NCBI GenBank assembly: GCA_029204225.1
Contig: CM055092.1
Span: 23,685,005-23,749,004, forward strand
Reading direction: 5' to 3'
Length of the DNA: 64,000 nt
From: Diphasiastrum complanatum
Lineage: Eukaryota > Streptophyta > Lycopodiopsida > Lycopodiales > Lycopodiaceae
Shown in pieces: positions 11,106 to 22,619 of the stretch. The stretch's first letter is position 1. Each line of letters opens with the position of its first letter. Position numbers and translations under genes: made by a program. The notes beneath the pieces were generated by a model. The model did no database searches. It was given only the letters and a program-made list of their open reading frames with translations, and was not told the DNA's origin.

Positions 11106-11885
11106 TCTGATGGTGATCGGCCCACAAATCAACAATGAAACCTGCAAAACAAAAACCAATATTGAAGGTTGTTAAGTATATTACCACAAAAAATATTCTT
11201 AGAACAATCTAAATTTTACAAAACAAATCTGAAAAAAGAAAACAAAATCCACACAAATCAAAAACTAAATTTACACAAAGAACAATGAAGATCCATATGC
11301 AAATCTGTATCTGCACCAAAAACTGGATATACATCAGATGAATAGAAGATCTGACATTAAAATATCCATCGGAATAGATGCTGCTTTAACAAACTTCATA
11401 GATCTTCCTATTCCAATGGGCATTCCGACCATCTAGAAATATGGTCTAGCACCCTCACTGTTAGAATCCCCATCGTCATGGCAATCATTGCTAAAGTACA
11501 AATAGGTGAAGAACGCTAAGTTTCCACCCAACCATAGAGGTACTGCCACCTCACCCCCGTGCACTGGAGCCACAGACCACCTTCAAGCAAGCTCGGATCT
11601 CATGTAAGCCATGGTGTCCCATACCACCATGCCTTACCCTCGACCCTCACCTACCTACATCCTGAGGCCTAGATACTCGTCCTGACCTGACCACCAGTGG
11701 AAGAGCTCTTCATTCTCCAAGAGAGAATGAATAGCTAGCTCATGGAGACTACGTGCCAATGAGACATTGACATGTGGCACCCAAAAGATTTATAGCTCTA
11801 TATCAGTGTTCTGTCCCATAACTGAGACCGTCACCTCAAGTTTCCTGTTGCGTACCCTTATGGGTATGTAACATTCCCTCCCCCT
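11106..11885 (-). repeat. Chromovirus 3' LTR and polypurine tract (inverted copy)
   Basis: On the minus strand the purine tract (11874-11886) is followed by TGTTACATACCC starting at 11873. The LTR carries the same ~111-bp internal deletion as copy 1. Its far end is not defined. Confidence 0.75.
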
Positions 11886-13090
11886 TTAAGTGTCTCCTCC
11901 TAATGGGAGCAAGCCTCCTCTCTCTCCCAAGTGTCCTCGTCATCTGTCTTACCTTTCCAATGTACGAGAAATTCAGAAACCAAACGGTTTCTCAATTGGT
12001 GACGACAAACGTCAACAACTTTTTCAGGTACATTAGGCACAAAGGTAGACAGATCCTCGAGGTCAACTAGTTCACCTTCCGGAATTAGGGAATCCTTCCT
12101 ACTAAGTCATTCTTTTAAACGACCTACATGGAAACCAGGATGAACCCTAACCCCAATCGGAAGATCTAGTTGAAACACGACCGGGTTGATTTTCTTTACA
12201 ACCTTATAAGGTCCGCTGTATCGGGGAGATAGCTTATGGCATTCTCCCGTCCGGAGTACCTTCGAATCCTTAGGGATTTTAAGATACACCCAGGTTCCGA
12301 CCTCAATATCCCGAGGTGATCAACCGCGGTTAGCATAAAATTGAGCTCTATCCTGAGTGGTTTTCATGCTTTCCTTGGCCACTAGCAGCATTTCTTGCAT
12401 ATCTTGTAGGAAATCTACTGCAGCTTGCACCTTGAGACCTTTGAGACCGACCGAAACTGGAGAACGTGGCTGGAAGCCATACATCAACATAAAAGGAGTG
12501 AATCCGGTGGCAGAATGCTTAGCACTATTGTGCCCAAACTCAACCAAAGGGAGATACTTTTGCCAGTCAGACTGTCGGTGAGAAACGTATGCTCTAAGCA
12601 TATCCTCCAACGTCACGTTGACTCGTTCTGTCTGCCCATCAGATTTTGGGTGATCCGAAGAACTAAGACTAAGGGTTGTTTCAAGTTTTTCAAAAACTGC
12701 TTGCCGGAACTTACCAGTGAACTTGGAGTCAGGATCACTAACGATATCATTCGGCAAACCATACACTCTAAAAAACTTTTCAACGAAAAGTTGGGCTAGT
12801 TCAGATGCCTTGACAGTTGATTTAGTTGGTATAAATTGCGCCATCTTGGCTAGCTTGTCAACCACCACCCAAAAGGCATTGTGATCACTCCGGGTTTTAG
12901 GGAGTCCAACCACAAAATCCATTGAAATACTTTCCCATTTCTTATTGAAAATTTCCAAGGGATGTAAAAGACCCGCAACTTTGAGTCTTTCTGCTTTGTT
13001 TTGTTGGCATTGTTCACAACTTTGAACGCATGCCTCCACATGATCTTTCATCTTAGGCCAAAAGAACAACTCAAATACGTTCCATTCAAA
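11886..13090 (-). pseudogene. Chromovirus integrase and chromodomain
   Basis: The 249-codon open frame (13069-12320) begins in the integrase zinc-binding region (CEQCQQNK; the HH half is missing). It covers the rve core with catalytic residues in place: D in SMDFVVGLP, D in IVSDPDSKF, E in SDGQTERVNVTLEDML. After a TGA where relatives have Arg ([10 protein letters not shown]), it continues as [13 protein letters not shown], the C-terminal domain, another TGA, and the chromodomain to TAA 11886-11888. RT and RNase H are absent. The plus-strand copy is 26312-27430. Confidence 0.95.
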
Positions 13091-14347
13091 ATCACACAGT
13101 TATCAAAGATTGTCAGTTGTTATATTCCCATGCTTTTAAAGAATAGTGCATTGAAGGAAACTATTTTGTAACTACTACATTATACTCATCTGGTTAAAGG
13201 ATGTTATAAGTATCCAAACATCAACGTGATTGGCATCTAACTACAATTCTTGGGCATCCAACTACTCAAAATTCTGAAATTTGTCAAAAGTAGTGATTTT
13301 GCGAAATAGTAATTTTCCAAGGGATCCATTTACATATGTCCCTATTTCTAGTACTCGAGAAAATTGGCATAATATAGTAATGGAACTGGCGAGAACTTTG
13401 ATTGTAATAAGGCCTACGTACAAAGATCCAAAAGCAAAGAAGAATTGATCAAAAACACCTTGAACTCCTCAATGACGTACTCTTTTGCAATTGATTGTAC
13501 AAAATTAGATTCTGATCAAGCAGATTTTGCAGATCCCTGTTGTTTTCATTAGTTTAAAAGTACTCAAGGGGCTAGCCATGTAACGAAAGACATAGGAATG
13601 GATATCGTGACAAGATTCCAGTTGGCCTTGTGACAAACAATGAGGGATTTAGACCTATCTTGAATTTATACATCGAAATGCCTGGAACTGCCATACATCA
13701 CCATCATATTTATGAATGACTTCTGACCATATGAGTGTAACACTATTTTCCTGTTGTGAGATATTATGACATACTTTGATTGTGACATATGGTAACTAGA
13801 TGATAACAAGTGACCTTAGTGTAGAAGGAATCTTTAAGAATTTGGATGTTTAGATATTTTGATCAAAAACACCTTAACCTTGAATCCTTGAATGACGTAC
13901 TATTTTGATTGTACAAAATTGGATTTGAAAGTAGAATACTATGCACTTCTCAGTTTTCATTAATTTAGGAGAACTGAAGAGCAAAGCTAGCCATGTAAGA
14001 TGCACATAGGCATGGATCAGATGTCATGATATCTGATTCATGCCTATGTGCATCATTACATGCCTAGCCTCGCTCTTCACAAGATTATCGTTTGCCTTGT
14101 CACAAACAATGAGCATGGATCAAAAAATTGCAATTGGCCTTGTCACAAACAATGACCATGGATTACAAGATTGTAGTTGGCCTTGTCACAAACAATAAGT
14201 AGGGATTTCTTTAGACCTATGTTGAATTTATATGTCATCAAGATGCATGGAACCCCCGGTGCCATACATCACCATCATATTTATGATAGACTTCTAACAA
14301 TCCAAATAAGTGCCATACAACTAAGCTAGGATGAACATTATTGTTTG
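13091..14347. repeat. Noncoding repeated DNA with two diverged tandem units
   Basis: Two diverged units (about 13450-13750 and 13860-14330) share TCAAAAACACCTT, TGACGTACT, GTTGGCCTTGTCACAAACAA and CCATACATCACCATCATATTTATGA in the same order. The second unit has gained a 99-bp palindrome (13978-14076) and three short repeats of TTGGCCTTGTCACAAACAATGA (14090-14205). The whole stretch recurs inverted at 25110-26311. No coding signal. Confidence 0.7.
13978..14076. repeat. 99-bp imperfect palindrome
   Basis: The AGAGC..GCTAG.CATGTAA.ATGCACATAGGCATG half is followed by its reverse complement around a centre at about 14027. The same palindrome occurs at 25325-25423. It would form a cruciform or an RNA hairpin. 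Confidence 0.85.
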
Positions 14348-14596
14348 TCAAAAGATTTCATTTAATTTATCTTGTAAAAGCAAATTCAATAGACTAGTTG
14401 TCTCAGTGGATTCAATTAGTTTGTTTATGTATTGTTGATCATCTCTAATTTTGTGTTCCATCAATTTCCAACCGTCAAGGTGCACCGATGCAAATGGCGA
14501 GTTCACGTTCTTCTTTTTCAGATAATGAGGAAGGACCATCACATATCGGATCAGAGGCTTGGCTATAGTAGAGAATACCATGTCCGTGTACACGAT
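14348..14596 (+). pseudogene. Leader and first exon of a probable CACTA (TNP2-like) gene
   Basis: The exon (14488-14596) starts ATGCAAATGGCG and reads MQMASSRSSFSDNEEGPSHI, then GSEAWL and two TAG codons, ending at donor CGAT|GTAAGTAT. The leader (14348-14487) pairs with 24908-25060 and more distantly with 22360-22600. Nonsense codons make it inactive. Confidence 0.45.
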
Positions 14597-15600
14597 GTAA
14601 GTATGCATTAAGATGAGAGCAACATATTACTATATTACACGTTCACATGTATGGACATATTAAGAAAGAGTCATTGTTTGTACGGCCCGAAGTTGGTTCT
14701 TCGGTGAGTTCTGATTTGCAAAGCACCTTGTATTGTTAAAAAAAATAATTGCATGCACCCTTATCATGTATGTATTTGGCGGTCTTCACGATTGGAGAAA
14801 ATATTCCATTGTTCTTGACTATTGTTGTAGTTGTCCTCCTTTTGACGAAGATCTGGTTGATTTGACAAATTTTTGTTGTTTTTTTTATTTCTCAGATCCA
14901 GATGGATCTTAAGAATGGTGACTGAACAGCTTCACCTGTTCAATAATCAGATTAGATTTCAAACAAGCAAATCCACTAAAATCAGGCAAAATCACTTCCA
15001 ACTAACCCTAAATGCAGTTTTAACACTATTCATGCCATGACAAGATGCCTAATGCAAGCTAACCATCCAACAAACATGCTGCAAACTAAAAAATTGGCGT
15101 AGCTCCTTGGAAACAATGCCAAAATTGTAGTGGATTTCTTTCCTGCCTATCATCAACCCAAGATCCAAGCAATCTAGCATCATGGAGATGAAGTTAGTTG
15201 TCACGTGTAGGTTCATTCTCATGAGAACGATAGCATAGATCAAATTTTAGCATGAATGGAAGATCCACATCTAACTCTAACACGTTAGCACTAATTTAAT
15301 CCTAAGCATTAACACTACACAATTAACACTACATTCATTAACACTACGTTCCACAATGAAGATAGCTTACTCTTTCTCTCTCTCCCTTTCTCTCTTACAA
15401 AAAACATAAGAAATAGCAATTCAAAATACATTCAGATCCAACAATTAGCAAATACAACAAAAGCATGAGAGATGGAGGAAAAGAGATAGAGAGCAAGGAC
15501 ATTCACAAATCCATTCCATAAGAGAACCAATCTGCTTGTATTGAAATGAGGATATGAACATGAGGAACAACTCGAGTTTACCCCAATAACGGTTACTCGT
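14597..15600 (-). repeat. Inverted copy of the 6740-7720 region
   Basis: Reverse complement, somewhat diverged, of the intron-like and GA-tract part of copy 1; homology stops at about 15585, inside the TATA-box region. Minus-strand frames here (15049-15243) are not conserved. No gene recognised. Confidence 0.6.
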
Positions 15601-16250
15601 AGAACAAAGACGAGTGTTATAAATTTTTTTGACTGGCAGTCTGTAGCAGCCCTCTCGAAATGCAGAAATTTCAAAACTTTATTCAGTCTAGAACTCGTTA
15701 CCTTTGCACAATAAAGCATATTGTTTCCATCGTGGATATCCAGCATCGTGTCAACTAGTCCAATATGTTTCATGCTGATGTACGGATTAGAGTTATAGAG
15801 CAAAGAGAAAATTAAAAAAACATTGTTCGTGGTAAGGTATCATATGTCTCACTGGATTTCATTTACATTAATAGGAATGAGTTGTGGTTATGTGACTACC
15901 CATTTGCAATCATAGGTCATGTCATCATAGGACAGTCTGCTTACAAAAGAATGGACAAAAATCAGCATCATTTTCTATGATCGTATGCAGAAGACTTGTG
16001 TTTTTGGATTTTGAGTCAGCAAGAGTAGAATATCATCGAATTCTTAACTGGAAGAAAATTCAAAGAAAAACAGAACACACATCACGATTATCGCTGACAC
16101 TAAATATCCCAAACATTTCTTTATAACGATTGTGAAACAATCCGAAAGACATTATACGAGCTTATTTTTCCATAGATTTTCTGTATGTCATGCCACTTGC
16201 AAGGAGCTAGTAAATCCCATCTAGAATCATTATCGGAAGCATGAAAAAGG
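15601..16250. other. Unassigned region
   Basis: A minus-strand frame at 15432-15803 (123 codons) includes VDTMLDIHDGNNMLYCAK, reminiscent of an exon but matching no family I can name; it overlaps the repeat at its 3' side. The rest is AT-rich with no clear signal. Confidence 0.2.
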
Positions 16251-16500
16251 TTGCTTAGCAAAACCCGTCATTACGCACCAGCAAAGTATATCAATCTCAC
16301 TGCGCTACCGACCCTCTTGTTGGCGCGCACGAGCTGTGCCGACCTCCATCCAATGCTTTTCTCACTCTCAAGCTTCTGCTATGGCTGCTCCTTTGGTGCT
16401 CTCTTTACATCTACACAACTTCTTCTCTGGCCCCCGACCCTCCACGTCCTTCTACGGCTAGATTAAACCACCTTGGGTGCCCTCCACCCCTTTACAGCTT
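16251..16500 (+). repeat. Diverged relative of the 3190-3400 repeat
   Basis: Shares GCACGAGCTGTGC, CTCTTTACATCT-CACAACTTCTTCTCT and the CCCGACCCTCCACG stretch with 3240-3390. An open frame of 71 codons matches that repeat's frame (RTSCADLHPMLFSLSSFC). Function unknown. Confidence 0.55.
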
Positions 16501-17378
16501 CCAAAAGTGTTGTGTTGGGAAAGATCCGTGTTCTTATTCTGTGAAATCCAAACTTATACTCAGCAAAGTTTTGCCTCTTTCATGACTTTTTCTGACAAAA
16601 CCTCTTCCACTGAGGTTGCCCCACTACAAGTAATGCACTGATTCAAACAGTTTGTCAATCGGTGGAGTATAGAGCACACACCAACTGCAAACTCCTTCTC
16701 AAGAATTTCTTCTCTGAAAAATTCAGATTTCCGTTAACCCAGGACTCTAATTCCAACAAGAACTCGAAACACGAGTGTAGTGGAAGGCTTTTCCTATGCT
16801 TGAGAAATTTTATAAATCTCTAATCGTTTGGTTTGATACACCAAAGCTGCCAATCGAATCCAATTGCTGCTATATAGCTCTACTTTCAAAGCCTTCACCG
16901 TCATTAAATTCACTATAGAGTTTTTCTCGAATCTGATTCTCTTCATTGCCCACTGATTGCAATCACCCCAAGGCTCTGTTACAAATTTGAAAAACTTAGA
17001 AGGATCGGTTCAATAAGACAAACACAACATTAAGTTCTTCAAGGCAAGAAGAAGTAGAATTGCTCCCTCACACACCTCCGCCAAAAGACATCTATTCACA
17101 TCATTAAAGAAAACAACTGAAGTACTTAACATAGGGTTTGTAAAAGTATTGGCCTGATAACTCTAGAACCAAGCAAAGGTGTTACCGTCGAACTTAAAGA
17201 GTAATTGTGAAAGAACCACATGTTCATTATTGTTAATTTAACTACGTCATCATCAAAATATGATGTATCAGAATCAGAATTTCACGAATCATAATCCGAA
17301 GGATCATCCATTTGATGCCTCCGATCACATGATCTATACTTCTTTCATGTCTCCTCCTCGTCCAACTATCAAGCAAAG
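16501..17378 (-). pseudogene. Degraded coding-like stretch, family not recognised
   Basis: One minus-strand frame from about 17090 to 16530 is protein-like and broken by only a few stops (NQWAMKRIRFEKNS; VKALKVELYSSNWIRLAALV; REEILEKEFAVGVCSILHRL). I cannot assign it. It could be a captured host-gene piece or an old transposon exon. It ends near the end of LTR-A at 17379. Confidence 0.25.
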
Positions 17379-18190
17379 TGTTAAAATATGAAATTTTTGG
17401 ACCTTAATTGGATCTACAATCGATCCACAAGAGGTGTTGGATGCCAAGTAGACCGATGAAGCACAATTCTAATGGCTAGATCTAGATATAGATCTAAATC
17501 AAATATTGCATCTAATTAGCAATAACAATTTGATAAATGATCAATATGACTCAAGACTGGCCTCACACGTGTGGAATACTGTCAGTCTACGGACAATGAG
17601 CAGAGATTACAATACACTACTCATTGATATCATTCAATGCAAGAAATCACAACACAAATAGTGAAAATAACAATGTATTGCCTCAAAATCAAGATCTCTC
17701 ATCAAGATTGGATTATATACAATGATGATCTTTATCGATCAGGCACATTTCGACCTCGTATGCTGACTCAACATGTCTGGCATGTGTGGGGAATGTCACA
17801 TCATCCTAGATCAACCAATAAATTGAAGATAAGCCCCCACCTCATTGAATCGTAACTTGGTGCCATTGCCTCACCTTGATTTGCTTGATTTGAGGTGATT
17901 TCTCTTAGCTTATAGGAACTTGTAAGATCAAATCCTACTGATATTTTCCATATATATACACATGTGGGAACAGCCTCTCACATGTGGAAAGCATGTCTCA
18001 TTCACATGAGAATGGATGATCGATCAATGAAATGGTGCCACATGGAAAATTTCTACTTCACTGTCTTCCAACTAGTTCATACTTGAGTCAATCAAGACAA
18101 ATTCAATCTAACTACCATTTATGACTACCATCCACACATGGGAACAGGCTCCACAAGTGTGGGATCAAGCTATGTACAAATCAACTTAGA
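17379..18190 (-). repeat. Copia LTR (family A relative), 5'-truncated, minus strand
   Basis: On the minus strand it ends TTTTAACA at 17379 and shares with 4055-4747 the CCACACNTGTGGAGC-TGTTCCCA motif (18121-18172), the CACACGTGTGG region and the Gly-rich spacing. Its first ~27 bp are missing: RNase H sequence runs directly into TGATCTAAGT of the LTR near 18190, a deletion joint. Confidence 0.7.
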
Positions 18191-19545
18191 TCACAATAAA
18201 TGCATGGAGTCTCCTCGGCCTTGATCACATGAAGCTCCTCGAAAAGTCTTTTGAGCCATAGAACCTCCTTGGTTATTGATGTCAATGCTTTATAGTCGGC
18301 TTCACAAGAGGATAGAGAGATAGTATCTTGCTTTTTTGAAAGCCAAGATATAAATCATCCATACAGGAATGTACCAAAGGCACTTATGGATTTTCTATCC
18401 ATCTTGTCACTTAAAAAATCTAAGTCCGAGTATGTTCTCAAGCACAAATTAGTCCCTTGATAGACAATGCCAAAATTCCTAGTAGATGAAATGTATCTAA
18501 GAACTTGTTTGGTACTTTTCCATTGACATACTAAAGGACCTTGCATATATTGACTCAACTTGCTTACACTAAAACTTAGATCAGGTCTAATGACTGTTAA
18601 ATAGATGAAGGATCCAATAAGCTTTCTATAGAGTGTGATGTCCTCAAAGGATGCTTCATCACCATCAATAGAAACTTTCACAACTTGCTCTAGAGGGGTG
18701 TCAATCCCTTTACAATCTTTCATTCCAACCTTTTCTAAGGTGGAAATAGCATACTTTGATCGTCAAATGAAAGTGAAATCACTACTTCTAGAGACTTCTA
18801 TTCCAAATATGTGACTTAAGAAGTCCTAGATCTACCATCTTGAATTCACTAGACAAAGCAATTTTGACATCTCTTATGCCATCAACATCATTTCCTATAA
18901 GGATGATATCATCTACATACAAAACCAAAATAATGATCTTGCCATGATTAAGTTTGACATACAACCAAGGTTCATAAGAGATAGAGTAGAGGTAGATGTG
19001 CAACCTAGAGTACGAAGCTCTAGGTGCTTGCTTGAGTCCATAAATACTCTTCTTCAAGTAGCAAACTTTGTCTTCGTCTCCTTCCTTGATGAAGCCTCTG
19101 GGTTGCAAAATGTAGAACTCTTCTTCCAAGAATCCATTTAGGAAAGCATTAGTAACATCAGGTTGGAAAAGCTCACATTTGAAAGAAGTAGCAAGACAAA
19201 TGATCATCCTTATAGTAACGAGCATAGAAGCAAGAGCAAAAGTTTCATCATAATCCAAGCCTTTAGTTTGCAAAAAACCTTTTGCTGAAAGTCTTATTTA
19301 TTAATGGGTCCATCTTTAATATACTTCAATCTATAGATTCACTTACAAGAAAGTGGTTTCTTCCCATATGGAAGATCCACAAGTTCCCAAGTTTGATTTT
19401 CCATCAAAGCATGAAACTCAATTTGCATATTATTTTTCCAAGAATGTGACTTAATAATAGCTTCTTCAAAACAAGATGGTTCTTCAAGCATAGTAGTCAA
19501 GAATGTTGGAAAGAAGGAATGCAATAATGACAAGTTGAAGACTAT
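18190..19545 (-). pseudogene. Copia reverse transcriptase and RNase H (decayed)
   Basis: Minus-strand order: EAIIKSHSWKNNMQIEFHAL and NQTWELVDLPYGKK (RT start); after a frameshift KGLDYDETFA, LFQPDVTNAFLNGFLEEEFY, KSIYGLKQAPR, and the catalytic LYVDDIILIGND; then CKGIDTPLE, YRKLIGSFIYLTVIRPDLSF, ISTRNFG-type KQVLRYIS, and RNase H to IYCD at the deletion joint. The YVDD motif is intact, but at least three frameshifts separate the parts. Gag, protease and integrase are absent. Confidence 0.93.
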
Positions 19546-20407
19546 GGCGACTTATCGAACTAAAGCCCTCTTTGCTAACACCTATCAATATTGAACAAAA
19601 TATAATGACAAACGTCACGTTCAATCTTATTGTGACCAACTTTGAAATCGTGAGCACTGTAGTGATTTCATAGCCAAACAATGAAGTATTGAATTATCAC
19701 ACAAAACAATAAGAGATGATCACTTACAAAACAATCATAGAGATGCATACATTCTGACATAATTCTAAACACAATAAAAGGAGTAGATTGATTCAGCATG
19801 TGGCATGTACAAAATCAGATGATGATGAGCACAAGAAAATTGCAAATAGAATCTATGTACTCTAAGGTATCTCTGAGTAGCTGTAAACTCTATCTGATTG
19901 CACTTTCACTGATAAGCAGTAAGCGCGAGTTACAATACTTTAATGAACTTTGAAAGAAAAACTGTGCTAGAAAGCTGAGCAAGAGTTGGAGTTGTGTTTG
20001 ATGATCAACTATTTATACTAAAGCAATTGATGCATGTCCAGTAGGATACCTATTAGGTCGCAAATTGCAATAGACAGTTGGCCATGATGAACTGGCATCC
20101 ATACAATTAGGACTTCGCGGAAATTTACTTGCTAATTAGTTAGGGCAAGTCTATAGCTTCAATTCAAGTGGAACAATAATTGTCTTTTCTCGACATGGCC
20201 GAAGTGGCCAAAGTCTTTGACTTTCGTCGGGGACATCGATATGTTGGAAGATGTCCGATATGTCGGAGCCACCTATGAGCGATTCCTGAGTATTTATGTA
20301 GACTGTTTAGAAACACGAAGAAAAGTACACAATTGGATCATAAGTGGATGAAGATTAAAGGATGAGCCACTTCGAAGAGTAATCCAACAAGCTAGAATAA
20401 TCTAACA
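19546..20407 (-). repeat. Copia LTR (family B), minus strand
   Basis: It starts TGTTAGATTATTC at 20407, right after the purine tract AAGGGAGAG (20408-20417), and has a minus-strand TATA box AGTATAAATAG at 20009-20019. It extends through sequence related to 48850-49220 to about 19550, where a degenerate TGTTAGCAAAGAGG may mark the end. It serves as the 3' LTR of the pol remnant at 20408-21680. Confidence 0.7.
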
Positions 20408-21675
20408 CTCTCCCTTAATCTAAATATGCTTTGACTTTCAAACTTAGTTATGCACAAAATTTTGTGTGTGCATCCAAGCTTAATGCTTTAGTAAAAGTAT
20501 CTGTTGTCATATCTTATGTTCATCGAGAGTACTGCAAGTCAACCTCTCTATTGATAACTTTGCTTCTAACATAGTAATACTTAATTTCAATGTGCTTACT
20601 CCTAGAATGGCATCTAGGGTTGGATGATAAGGCAATAGCACTTCGATTATCACACAATAAAGTTGTCGGAGCATATTGATTCCGATTGATATCTGAAAGT
20701 AAGTTTCTCAACCACACTGCTTCATTTGTAGCTTGAGAGGCTGAGATATACTCTGATTCAATAGAAGATAGAGCAATCAAAGTTTGCTTGCGATTGTTTT
20801 ATGAAAGAGGACCATTGTTGAGGAAGAATGTAAATTCGGAAGTGGATTTACAAGTGTCTACATCTCCTGCCCAACCTTCATCTAAATGACCACTGAGAAT
20901 ATTCCATAACAAATGCAGAGGTCTATAGTAGCTCAAAGATACCTCAAAACTCTAATAAGAGCCTGTCAATGTGTAATACATGGATTGGTCATAAATGACT
21001 TAAGAAACTGACTGCAAAAGCTATTACTTAAGAGATCCTATTATAATATGACAGCGATACTCATGCATCTGCTTCTTCTCTTCGATTGTTCGGGGACAAT
21101 GGTTCTTTGACATCTTGAGTCCTCACTTCATCGGTGAGAGAGATAATTTGCAATTCATTAGATTATATCTGATTATAACATTGTGAATGTATCTTTGTTG
21201 AGTACTGTAAATCAACTTCTGCTTTTTGTATCAATGCTGCCTTGACTTGAAGTAGACATTCAAATCCGAAGTGCTTCGTTTATAGCCGTGATCGATAAGC
21301 AAAGTATTGATCCTTTGAAACCATGCTTGAGCAGATTGCTTCAAGCCATAAACTGCTTTATGGAGTTTACAAACATGATTGTGTTTACCTTCGATATTCT
21401 AACCTGTAGGTTGCACCATGTGAATGTCCTCTTCAATAACTCCATTAAGATATGTTGTCTATACATCCATTTGATGTATTTCCAAATCTACTACAATACC
21501 AAATGACAATAGAATTCTGAAATAACAACTGGACTGAAGGTCTTAGTGTAGTCGACATTGTATACTTGACAAAATCCTCTGGTGACAAGTTGAGTCTTTA
21601 TTCGATCGATACTTCCAGCTCTCTTGTACTTGATTTTGAATAACCATTTGCAATCAGCTACATTTTCTGCTGGCA
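20408..21675 (-). pseudogene. Copia pol remnant: RT start and RNase H
   Basis: The RNase H part (20780-20520) is well kept: ALSSIESEYISASQATNEAV, WLRNLLSD, TTLLCDNRSAIALSSNP, HSRSKHIEIKYYYVR, then a frameshifted tail. Upstream at 20800-20900 HLDEGWAGDVDTCKST is the C-terminal RT/RNase H linker. The RT start lies at 21500-21660 (CKWLFKIKYK, GSIDRIKTQLVTRGF, DYTKTFSPVV). The central RT with YVDD is not recognisable. The pieces are out of frame with each other. Confidence 0.88.
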
Positions 21676-22012
21676 AAAGTAACAAACAAGCTTGCAAATT
21701 TGACATTTGTCCACCCTCGTACAAAGGAGTAGATGCCAAGCCACACATCATCTCTTCTTCGCTTGTCAATGTGGCCTCGGGTGGGTTCGTGAAAAATGCA
21801 TCCATCATGTCATCCATGTTGCCCTCATGATCATGTGCTACGAATGGTACATCCTCTTGTATTGTGGCTCCTTGGGACATATATGAGTGCAAGTCAATGT
21901 GGGCATGCAAGAAAAGTGGTAGCTTTCGTGTGTTTGCACGTCTGAATGTTGTCGATTGCATGGCAACATCTGGTCGAATTCTCTGATAGTCACGTGAATG
22001 TGAGTCATCATC
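21676..22012 (-). pseudogene. Probable CACTA transposase (TNP2-like) N-terminal exon fused to copia RT
   Basis: After an acceptor TTTGTGTAG (minus strand) the exon reads DDDSHSRDYQRIRPDVAM, RANTRKLPLFLHAHIDL, GNMDDMMDAFFTNPPEA, EEEMMCGLASTPLYEGGQMS, NLQACLLLL. The acidic DDMMDAF part and the PLYEG..S.L.A.LLLL motif resemble the start of plant TNP2 transposases. At about 21675 it runs in frame into the copia RT start. Family assignment is by motif memory only. Confidence 0.5.
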
Positions 22013-22255
22013 CTACACAAAGGAAGCACAACAATAGTAAAAAGGAACGGAATATTCGTACCAATCTTGAAGACCGCCAAATACATACATGATAAGGGTG
22101 CATGCAATTTTTTTTAGCATTGTAAAGTGCTTTGCAAATCAGAACTCACCAAAGAACCAACTTCAGACAACACAAATACTGAGTCTCTCTCAATCTGTCC
22201 ATACATGCGAACCTGTGATATAGTAGTGTGTCAGTCTCGTCATAGTGCATACATA

Positions 22256-22359
22256 TATCGTGTACATGGGCATGGTATTCTCTGGTATACCCAGGACTCT
22301 GATCCAATATGTGATAGTCCTACCTCATCATCTGAAGGAGAAGTATGTGAACTTGTCAT
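22256..22359 (-). pseudogene. First exon of the TNP2-like gene, best-preserved copy
   Basis: ATG at 22359; open through MTSSHTSPSDDEVGLSHIGS, ESWVYQRIPCPCTR. The donor has mutated from GTAAGTAT (other copies) to ATATGTAT. Intron (22013-22255) and second exon follow. Alone among the copies it lacks nonsense codons. Confidence 0.45.
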
Positions 22360-22619
22360 TTGCATCGGTTCACCTTGACAAGTAACAATGTATCAAACCA
22401 ATATTATAAAGCAATACATGTCATAAACAAATTGAAAACACTGAGTCGAATACAAGACATGTTTAGTAATTTTGAGTCTAGTACAAGTCTCATGAATTTC
22501 GTTTTACATGAGAAATTGAACCAATTCTTTTGACAAACAATGTTCAACCTAGTTTAGTTGTATGGCACTTACTTGGATAGTGCAAGGGTATTCTTGATAA
22601 CATCGTTCGTCAAGGTGAT
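22360..22619 (-). repeat. Diverged leader of the TNP2-like element
   Basis: Shares TTTTGACAAACAATGTTCA, TAGTTGTATGGCACTTA and flanking words with 24908-25110 and inverted 14290-14487. No coding signal of its own. Confidence 0.6.

Larger units (their letters stand above)
8141..12262 (-). repeat. Right arm of inverted repeat IR1 (copy 3, inverted)
   Basis: Reverse complement of 1-4146. It starts abruptly after TCAAAGTGTT inside what in copy 2 is continuous sequence (36182), with the first 92 bp of LTR-A reversed. It contains, in reverse order, the LTR-A start, gypsy gag, copia gag (now plus), the tandem block, the chromovirus LTR and the chromodomain. The loop between the arms is 4147-8140. 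Confidence 0.95.

Noticed and set aside
12357-12799. Frames of 74 and 124 codons opposite the integrase
   Set aside because: Antisense shadows of the integrase reading frame; also found opposite 26333-27082.
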